A stretch of 9,163 nucleotides of DNA, from NCBI GenBank assembly GCA_023247345.1, contig JAHFGR010000040.1:1-9163 (forward strand). Direction: 5' to 3'. The stretch comes from Microcaldota archaeon (GTDB lineage: Archaea; Micrarchaeota; Micrarchaeia; Anstonellales; Bilamarchaeaceae). A program made the translations under genes and the position numbers. The first letter of the stretch is position 1; the number at the start of each line of letters is the position of its first letter. Shown one piece after another: positions 3,637-9,163 of this stretch. The notes under the pieces were generated by a model. The model saw nothing but the letters and a program-made list of their open reading frames with translations, had not been told where the DNA came from and made no database searches.

Positions 3637-5502
3637 ATGCAGATTGACAAGCAGGAACCTAAATTTTATTTTCGTCATGAAAGAATTCGAGAGCACCAGG
3701 ATGAACTAATTAAAGATGTCTATAGCACAGTAAGCGAACAAAAAATTCTTTTGGCGCATGCACCGACTGGTTTAGGAAAAACAGATAGCGTGATTTCAGC
3801 ATCGTTAGCATATGCGATGGAAAACGATCTAAGTATCTTTTTTCTTACGCCAAAAATTTCTCAGCACAAGATTGCAGTAGATGTGGTGCAAGGAATAACG
3901 AAAAAATTTGACATAAAAATTCGCGCAACAGATATGATAGGCAGACGCTATGCATGCATAGACTCGAGCCTTGCTGATCTCGATCACGAAGGTTTTTACC
4001 AAAGTTGTGAAAAGAAAAGAAAAAACGAAGAATGCTTGTTTTATGGAAATGCTCGTGGTTATGACAAACTTGGGGAGGCAAAAGCTAATACACTTTTTAA
4101 TAAAGTAGTAAACGAATATGGCAGTGTAAAAACGCATGAGGATGTAATTAAAACAGGTGAGAAGGAATTTGCCTGCCCTTATGAATGGATGATAAAAATA
4201 GCTGGAATGTCTAATATAATAATCGCGGATTATTTCCATGTTATGGTGCCGAGAATTAGAGATTTGTTTTTAAAAAAAATAAATAAGAAAATTGAAAAAT
4301 CAGTCATAATAATAGACGAAGCGCACAATCTCGCAAAAAGGATCAGGGATCAGTTATCCACTACAATAAACTCTTTCATACTAAAGCGAGCTGAAAGGGA
4401 GATAAAACTGCTTGGGTTGGAAAATGCAAAATTTGAAGAGCCTTTTAATGTATGGGCAGACGCCATAGTACTAGACAAACGAGAGAAACTCGTGTCAAAG
4501 AATGAATTTGATGAGTTTATAAAATCTTACGGGATGGAAAAAGATGAGGTAACCACGTATTTGGAAAGTATAGGAACTGAGTTTATTGAAAAAACAAATA
4601 AAAAAAGCGCTTGTCTAAAGATAGCGAAATTTTTACAAAATTGGCAGATAGAAGATGCAGATAGTATAAGAATACTTCGCAAAAGAGGAGAGTACTTCTC
4701 TTTAGCTAAAAAATTCTTAGACCCGTCAACAGCTACAACTGTGCTAAATGATGCGCACGCTTCTATATTGATGAGTGGCACATTAATGCCTTTGGAAATG
4801 CATAGAGATGTACTAGGTTTAGATAAGGATAGAACTCTTATGAAAAAATATTCGTCGCCATTTAACAGAGAAAATATGGTAAATGTTATTGCAGATGGTA
4901 CGACAACTAGGTATTCTAAAAGAGATTTCGAGAATTACTCGACAATTGCAAGAGACATAGATAGAATAATAGAATCTTCTCCGGCTGGGGTTGCAATATT
5001 TTTCGCATCTTATGTTGTATTAAATTCAATAACCCACCTCATGAAAACAAAAAACTTATTAGTTCAAAGAGAGAGAATGAACCCAAGAGAAGTGGTTGAT
5101 TTATTAAGAAGATTCTCGCATGGCGAAGGTGCGCTCTGCGGGGTACAGGGCGGTTCGCTTGCAGAGGGCGTAGACTATGCGAATAATGAAATAAAAACAG
5201 CAATAATAGTAGGAATCGCATTGGAAGAGATGAATCTGGAGGTACATGCACTTATCGATCATTATCAGGATAAATTTGGAAAGGGATGGGAATACGGTTA
5301 TATGTATCCTGCGATAATAAAGGCACTGCAAGCAGCCGGTAGGAGCATAAGAAAAGAAACTGATCGCGCTGCGATAATATTCATGGATGAAAGATTTAAA
5401 TGGAAAAACTACAAAACAGTATTGGATGATGGTAGAAGATTTATGATAACGAATGAACCAGAAAAATATGTTAAGGAATTCTGGGCAATTGACAGTGGGT
5501 AA
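3637..5502 (+). CDS. xpd: XPD/Rad3-family Fe-S DNA helicase
   Basis: A 621-aa superfamily 2 helicase of the XPD/Rad3 type, a 5'-3' DNA helicase involved in repair in characterised relatives. Walker A is APTGLGKT (42-49, K48) and Walker B is DEAH (227-230). Between them are four cysteines, C107, C124, C133 and C180 (the last in the CPYEWM motif), which would ligate the 4Fe-4S cluster that defines the family. The second helicase domain shows SGTL, GGSLAEGVDY (motif V) and QAAGRSIR (565-572, motif VI with arginine fingers). All catalytic elements look intact and the length is normal. ATG 3637 is preferred; a TTG at 3628 would add three residues. The mRNA is probably leaderless. It is followed 2 nt later by RFC-L, so the two are almost certainly co-transcribed. 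Archaea can carry several XPD-like paralogues, so exact orthology is less certain than family. Confidence 0.9.
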   Translation: MQIDKQEPKFYFRHERIREHQDELIKDVYSTVSEQKILLAHAPTGLGKTDSVISASLAYAMENDLSIFFLTPKISQHKIAVDVVQGITKKFDIKIRATDMIGRRYACIDSSLADLDHEGFYQSCEKKRKNEECLFYGNARGYDKLGEAKANTLFNKVVNEYGSVKTHEDVIKTGEKEFACPYEWMIKIAGMSNIIIADYFHVMVPRIRDLFLKKINKKIEKSVIIIDEAHNLAKRIRDQLSTTINSFILKRAEREIKLLGLENAKFEEPFNVWADAIVLDKREKLVSKNEFDEFIKSYGMEKDEVTTYLESIGTEFIEKTNKKSACLKIAKFLQNWQIEDADSIRILRKRGEYFSLAKKFLDPSTATTVLNDAHASILMSGTLMPLEMHRDVLGLDKDRTLMKKYSSPFNRENMVNVIADGTTTRYSKRDFENYSTIARDIDRIIESSPAGVAIFFASYVVLNSITHLMKTKNLLVQRERMNPREVVDLLRRFSHGEGALCGVQGGSLAEGVDYANNEIKTAIIVGIALEEMNLEVHALIDHYQDKFGKGWEYGYMYPAIIKALQAAGRSIRKETDRAAIIFMDERFKWKNYKTVLDDGRRFMITNEPEKYVKEFWAIDSG

Positions 5503-5504
5503 TT

Positions 5505-6692
5505 ATGATTCTGACACAAAAATACGCACCGAAAAAACTTGCTGACATGATCGGAAATGAAGAGCAACGCGAGAAAATAAGGCAGTGGATTTTAAACTGG
5601 CTAAACAATAAGAAAAAAAAGCCACTTTTAATATATGGGACAACTGGGATAGGAAAAACTTCCATAGCTCATGTATTGAGCAATGAATTTGATCTCGAGC
5701 TCGTAGAAATGAATGCGAGCGATTTTAGAAATCGGGCAGGCATCGAACGAGTGTTGGCAAGTGCTTCAAGTGCTAGTTCTCTTTTTGAAAGAAAAAAAAT
5801 ACTTTTGATAGACGATGTAGACGCTTTGCAGAGTGTTGATCGGGGCGGTGCGGGGGCAATAGCAAAAATAGCAAAAGAAAATAATTATCCGATAATAATG
5901 ACAGCAACAAATGCATGGGACAAGAAAATATCTACTGTAAGAGTGGAATGCGAACTGCTTGAGTTTAAGAAGATAAGCAAAGCTTCTATAAAAAATATGC
6001 TAAAAAAGATTTCAGAAAAAGAAAAGATGGATGTAAGCGAAGAAATTATTGAAGCAATATCTGAGTCTGGTGGAGATGTACGATCTGCCATAAACGATTT
6101 GCAAGCGCGCACAAGCAGCAGCAGAGACCGAGAAAAGGATATATTTGAAAGAGTTAGAATTATTTTTAAGTCAAAAAATTATATTGAAGCAAAACGCGCA
6201 TTTGAAGGCGATGTAGATTATAACTTGTTAAAACTATGGATAGATGAGAATATTCCAAATGAATACGAAAAGGAAACAGACATCGCAAGAGCGTATAATA
6301 CACTTTCTAGGGCGGATATATTTGAAGGAAGAATAAAAAATTCTTATTGGGCTTATTTAAAATATTGCATAGATCTGGTTACTGCTGGCATTGCCTTATC
6401 AAAAAAAGAACCTTATTACAAATTTACAAAATATGCATTCCCAAAGTATCTTAGAGAAATGAGTAAAACGGTTGCGATTAGAGCTATGTTAAAAAGCATA
6501 GGGAAGAAAATAGGCGCAAGGGTACATGCTAACAGAAAGGAATCTGCCTTGTTTATCCCCCTATTAAAAGAATTGGGAAAAGGAAAAGAAGAGAAAATGA
6601 TGGAATTTTACTCTTTTACTGAAGATGAATTAGCATTTATAATGGAAAAGAGCGTTGACGAAATAAAGAATGGAAAGAAAAAGGGTGATTAA
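5505..6692 (+). CDS. rfcL: Replication factor C large subunit (clamp loader)
   Basis: A 395-aa AAA+ ATPase that, with RFC small subunits, loads the PCNA clamp on DNA. The N-terminus LTQKYAPKKLADMIGNEEQ is the RFC box seen in large subunits. Walker A is GTTGIGKT (45-52), Walker B is IDDVD (102-106), sensor 1 is TATN (133-136) and sensor 2 is GGDVRSAIND (189-198). The DRGG (112-115) after Walker B is typical of the large subunit rather than the small one. The remainder is the helical collar domain. Two oddities: the Walker B acidic pair is DD where DE is usual, and no PCNA-interacting Q-x-x-(L/I)-x-x-F-F motif is visible at the C-terminus, which ends in KNGKKKGD. It is also shorter than many archaeal homologues. 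Its start lies 2 nt after the helicase stop with only a weak GGGT ribosome-binding site. RFC small is not in this window. Confidence 0.92.
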   Translation: MILTQKYAPKKLADMIGNEEQREKIRQWILNWLNNKKKKPLLIYGTTGIGKTSIAHVLSNEFDLELVEMNASDFRNRAGIERVLASASSASSLFERKKILLIDDVDALQSVDRGGAGAIAKIAKENNYPIIMTATNAWDKKISTVRVECELLEFKKISKASIKNMLKKISEKEKMDVSEEIIEAISESGGDVRSAINDLQARTSSSRDREKDIFERVRIIFKSKNYIEAKRAFEGDVDYNLLKLWIDENIPNEYEKETDIARAYNTLSRADIFEGRIKNSYWAYLKYCIDLVTAGIALSKKEPYYKFTKYAFPKYLREMSKTVAIRAMLKSIGKKIGARVHANRKESALFIPLLKELGKGKEEKMMEFYSFTEDELAFIMEKSVDEIKNGKKKGD

Positions 6693-6693
6693 A

Positions 6694-7134
6694 ATGGTTG
6701 ACTTTGGCAAGCTGTTAAAGATCAAAATTGATACTGCTTTTGATTACGTACTTTTATTCGCTTCACTCACTGTACCAGGAATAAGTAACTTTATTATTTT
6801 TATGCAGGTTTATATAGGTAGAATAGACTCTCTATCGCTCTTACTATTTTCCGTAGCAATGTCTTTACCATATTTATTTGTAGGGATAATATATTGGCAA
6901 TCAACATATAAAAAAGATCCTACAATACAAGATTTATCTTTTCACACTCTGATAACTTATTATAGCATTATATTAATTCATCAGATGCTTAATTTATATG
7001 TGCCGATGGCAGTTCAATTTTCTCTTTTCTATCAGTATTTTGCTGCAGCAGTTTTCGGTTCATTATTCTCAAGTATTACAACAATTAAGATTATTATAGA
7101 TAGATTAAATAGGAATAACAAAACTAGAAAATAA
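6694..7134 (+). CDS. Small multipass membrane protein, function unknown
   Basis: A 146-aa hydrophobic protein of unknown function. Four membrane segments can be seen at about 17-41, 47-69, 82-104 and 108-135. Both ends are short and polar, and the C-terminus is basic (DRLNRNNKTRK), suggesting cytoplasmic ends. There are no cysteines or obvious catalytic motifs. I chose ATG 6694 rather than the in-frame ATG 6670, because it has a strong Shine-Dalgarno GGTGAT (6684-6689) with 4 nt after it and begins 1 nt after the RFC-L stop. The upstream start would overlap RFC-L and add only basic residues. It is the third gene of the helicase-RFC-L transcript, but nothing links it functionally to replication. 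I do not recognise a family. Confidence 0.7.
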   Translation: MVDFGKLLKIKIDTAFDYVLLFASLTVPGISNFIIFMQVYIGRIDSLSLLLFSVAMSLPYLFVGIIYWQSTYKKDPTIQDLSFHTLITYYSIILIHQMLNLYVPMAVQFSLFYQYFAAAVFGSLFSSITTIKIIIDRLNRNNKTRK

Positions 7135-7148
7135 CATAAAAGAAATAA

Positions 7149-7157
7149 TTATTTTTT
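7149..7157 (+). terminator. T-tract terminator of the helicase-RFC-L-membrane protein operon
   Basis: TTATTTTTT lies 14 nt after the stop of the membrane protein gene (7132-7134), with no hairpin needed. This is the usual form of archaeal terminator. It also covers the stop codon of a possible tiny minus-strand ORF. Confidence 0.4.
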
Positions 7158-7238
7158 AGTTCTAACAAAAAATGCTGCTAGAATACTTAAAATAAAAAAA
7201 GCAAGAGGAATGTTTTTAGTTTCATAAATTACGTACAA
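7149..7238 (-). CDS. Possible 29-aa membrane peptide or gene remnant
   Basis: In the gap between the membrane protein gene and gatE there is a minus-strand reading frame starting at TTG 7238. It ends in a clean single transmembrane segment followed by a basic tail (IPLAFFILSILAAFF then VRTKK). This is how many surface-protein C-terminal anchors end, so it could be the remnant of a larger gene, but the frame closes upstream at a TAG (7250-7248). A different minus-strand frame offers ATG 7225 about 25 bp after a TTTATA element, encoding only MKLKTFLLLFLF before a stop in a T-rich run. The region is AT-rich, so hydrophobic frames arise easily by chance. Low confidence. Confidence 0.2.
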   Translation of the reverse strand: MYVIYETKNIPLAFFILSILAAFFVRTKK

Positions 7239-7264
7239 AAATAAAACCTATAAACTAATAGGTT
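7237..7264 (-). terminator. Hairpin plus T-tract terminator of gatE
   Basis: Reading the minus strand after gatE, AACCTAT pairs with ATAGGTT (7264-7258 with 7251-7245; perfect 7-bp stem, 6-nt loop). The stem runs into TTTTATTTTT (7246-7237). It lies 24 nt past the gatE stop. The stem is weak (2 GC pairs), so the T-tract may be what matters. Confidence 0.5.
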
Positions 7265-7288
7265 GTCGCCTTATTAATAAAATACGAT

Positions 7289-9073
7289 TTATTTCTTCAG
7301 TTTTACAACATCACCAGGCTCTACTTGCAGCCTATATTTCTGCATAATTTTTTGAACATCATAACTGTTTTCTTTTGCTATTTTTTCCAGTTCTTTACCG
7401 CTAATCTTTCTCAGCCTTCCTTCGTCCAATGTCTGTTCCAATGTTTTACCTTTGCTCATCAATTTTAATATCTCTGGGATAGCTGCTTTAACAAACTTGC
7501 CTAATTCGTATTCTTTAAATAAATCTGGGAATTTTTCTTTTAAACCTTCAATATCAAAACCTTCTCTTCTTAAGGAAATTGCAGTATTTGTTAATGTTGT
7601 AGCAACTATCGTAGCAGTAGTCTGTAACTGAGTAGCTCCCACTATTCTTTCAAAAAGAATAGCATCTCGAGACTTCAATATTTTATCTGCCATCTCAGTG
7701 TTGAGCAATTTCAAAAGTTTTTGTTTTTTATCTTCAAGCGACTCGCTTTTGCTTTCTTTAATTTCTTTTAGTATCTTTTCATCTATGATTATGGGCAAGA
7801 TATCTGTTTCCGGATATAACCTCGCTTTGCCAGGCAAGGGACGCATGTAACTGCTCGTACCGTCGGGATTTGCGCGTCGTGTTTCTTCTAAAACGGACTT
7901 TGCAATGATTCGGTCAATAACCTTGTTTAATGCATTTCTCGCGATCAGCTCTTCAGCAACAACCATGACAAATGCATGGCCTTTGTTGATTGCAAGTGAC
8001 CTTTTTATTGCGTCTATCTCGCTTTCGCTTATTTTGTATTTAGATAAATCTTCATCAGAATGAATAACCCCCTTGACACCTGCGGTTTTCGCATAATCGC
8101 TAAGTTCTGTTCCAAATCTTCTTCCTGGCTGAATTTCATGGCCAATCAGGCCTGCTAGACCAGAAAGCGCGACTGCTAAAATAATTTGACCTTTTTGCAA
8201 ACCTGATGAAATCAATTGTGATTCGGTTTTTGAAAATAAAGAGGTTAAATTCACAAAATCGGGTTTTATTTTATTTTTATCTTTATTTCTATCTATTTTT
8301 TTAGATATCTCAATTAGTTCGTGCTGCCTGTGAACTTCGTTTTCAACAAGCAAAGCCAGCATCTTCAAATCCTGTGCACCTTTTATTTCAACACGTGCTC
8401 CACCCTCGATGCTTACATTAACATCCTGCCTTATTGTCCCTAAGCCGCGAGCTACTTTGCCAGTTGCTCGCATTATCATTCCTATTTTCTCTGCAACCTC
8501 GAGCAAATGCGGACCGTCTTTTATGTCAGGATCAGTAGAAACCTCAACTAATGGAACTCCAAGGCGATCGAGCCTATAGCTTACTTTTTTATCGCTCGAT
8601 TCGATTATGCCGGAGCTTTCCTCTTCAATTGCGATTTGTGGAATGCTTACCTTGCCTCTGCTCGTTTCTACATAACCATTAAGCGCTATTATTGCAGTGC
8701 GCTGAAAACCAGAGGTATTGCTGCCGTCAATAACTATCTTACGCATTACATGGACTTCGTCTACTGGCTTGGCGTTAAGATGCATCGCAATCTCTAAAGC
8801 GATATTAAGTGCCTCCTGATTCATTCTGTGCGGTGGCTCCTCGTCCGTTTCAACTAAACAATTGCATGCATTATAGCCACTGTATTCGTAAACTCGATCT
8901 TTTTGAAATTCTTCCAATGCTGCTTTATCAAATTCGCCAAGCTCGCTTAAAACAGGATGGAGACGACGCTGAATTAACATATCCACAGGCGCGTTTTCGA
9001 TCAATTTAGACGGACATGAACAGAATAATTTATTTGTATCTAATCTTTGGTGAATTTCGATTCCGCATTTCAT
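7289..9073 (-). CDS. gatE: Glu-tRNA(Gln) amidotransferase subunit E (GatE)
   Basis: A 594-aa archaeal GatE. With GatD it converts Glu-tRNA(Gln) to Gln-tRNA(Gln); GatE binds the tRNA and performs the kinase and transamidation steps. The GatB/E cradle is complete: GIEIHQRLDTNKLFCSCPS (4-22), DGSNTSGFQRT (116-126), YRLDRLGVPLVEVSTDPDI (166-184), TIRQDVNVSI (213-222) and VEIKGAQDL (228-236). Two CxC pairs (C18/C20 and C70/C72) could bind zinc as in GatB. The archaeal GAD-type insert is at about 310-395 (GTELSDYAKTAGVKGVIHSDEDL), followed by RPLPGKARLYPETDILP (411-427) and a helical tail. The YqeY-like C-terminus looks shortened, since the usual GxLMGxVMK region is reduced to IMQKYRLQVEPGDVVKL. 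The start has Shine-Dalgarno GTGATC (9081-9076) and follows gatD by 9 nt. The presence of GatDE implies Gln-tRNA(Gln) is made by the indirect pathway. Confidence 0.96.
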   Translation of the reverse strand: MKCGIEIHQRLDTNKLFCSCPSKLIENAPVDMLIQRRLHPVLSELGEFDKAALEEFQKDRVYEYSGYNACNCLVETDEEPPHRMNQEALNIALEIAMHLNAKPVDEVHVMRKIVIDGSNTSGFQRTAIIALNGYVETSRGKVSIPQIAIEEESSGIIESSDKKVSYRLDRLGVPLVEVSTDPDIKDGPHLLEVAEKIGMIMRATGKVARGLGTIRQDVNVSIEGGARVEIKGAQDLKMLALLVENEVHRQHELIEISKKIDRNKDKNKIKPDFVNLTSLFSKTESQLISSGLQKGQIILAVALSGLAGLIGHEIQPGRRFGTELSDYAKTAGVKGVIHSDEDLSKYKISESEIDAIKRSLAINKGHAFVMVVAEELIARNALNKVIDRIIAKSVLEETRRANPDGTSSYMRPLPGKARLYPETDILPIIIDEKILKEIKESKSESLEDKKQKLLKLLNTEMADKILKSRDAILFERIVGATQLQTTATIVATTLTNTAISLRREGFDIEGLKEKFPDLFKEYELGKFVKAAIPEILKLMSKGKTLEQTLDEGRLRKISGKELEKIAKENSYDVQKIMQKYRLQVEPGDVVKLKK

Positions 9074-9082
9074 TTGATCACT

Positions 9083-9163
9083 TTAAACCATTAGGCTTCT
9101 CTCGCTCAATTCGCCAACCATATTCGTAAGTAATTCTTCTCGAACCTTTTTCATATTTTTCGT
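9083..9163 (-). CDS. gatD: Glu-tRNA(Gln) amidotransferase subunit D (GatD), C-terminal fragment
   Basis: Only the last 26 codons are in the window; the gene continues past the right edge. The visible end is KKVREELLTNMVGELSERS followed by LMV. This fits the C-terminus of GatD, which in archaea typically ends in a 'V-x-x-x-M-L-T-N-x-x-G-E-I-x-E-R-S'-like segment. GatD is the L-asparaginase-like subunit that releases ammonia from glutamine or asparagine for GatE. The stop is 9 nt before the gatE ATG on the same strand, and gatD-gatE is a standard archaeal gene pair. The call rests on a short segment plus this context. Confidence 0.75.
   Translation of the reverse strand, partial: TKNMKKVREELLTNMVGELSERSLMV

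Noticed and set aside
8809..9009. Plus-strand ORF opposite the gatE N-terminus
   Set aside because: It is fully antisense to the conserved GatE cradle domain and has no independent support.

Overview
The window looks like a piece of an archaeal chromosome carrying core information-processing genes. The archaeal markers are TATA-binding protein, ribosomal proteins L21e and S26e, the tRNA amidotransferase GatDE, the clamp-loader large subunit RFC-L, an Fe-S XPD/Rad3 helicase and the start of an RNA polymerase Rpo4/RpoF gene. Genes are tightly packed and AT-rich, proteins are compact, and there is a secreted Cys-rich protein of a style common in DPANN genomes. A small-genome DPANN archaeon (for example Micrarchaeota-like) is my best guess, but the lineage is inference. 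I see no mobile element, CRISPR array, tRNA or rRNA.

Layout. Positions 1-353 (minus): L21e followed by the 5' end of rpoF, a classic archaeal gene pair. Positions 354-524: divergent promoter region and a long TBP leader. Positions 525-2310 (plus): TBP, a Cys-rich membrane-anchored protein, and a protein with a C-terminal GXGXG-like beta-helix. Positions 2314-3595 (minus): operon of SbcD-related phosphoesterase, S26e and a DUF1805 protein. Positions 3596-3636: very compact divergent promoter. Positions 3637-7134 (plus): operon of XPD-family helicase, RFC-L and a small four-helix membrane protein. Positions 7135-7288: AT-rich gap with terminator-like signals and a possible tiny membrane peptide. 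Positions 7289-9163 (minus): gatE preceded by the C-terminus of gatD.

Two initiation modes are visible. Genes inside operons, plus L21e and TBP, have a GGTGA-type Shine-Dalgarno 4-6 nt before the start codon. Several first genes have a TATA box about 25 bp before the start codon and look leaderless (phosphoesterase, helicase, probably the Cys-rich gene).

The most striking observation is in TBP. Its two half-repeats share an 82-nt stretch with perfect nucleotide identity (625-706 and 904-985), which points to recent intragenic gene conversion and makes both DNA-binding stirrups identical. The TBP reading frame also extends upstream of its first ATG (558) through conserved N-terminal strand residues to a well-placed CTG at 525, so a non-AUG start is likely.
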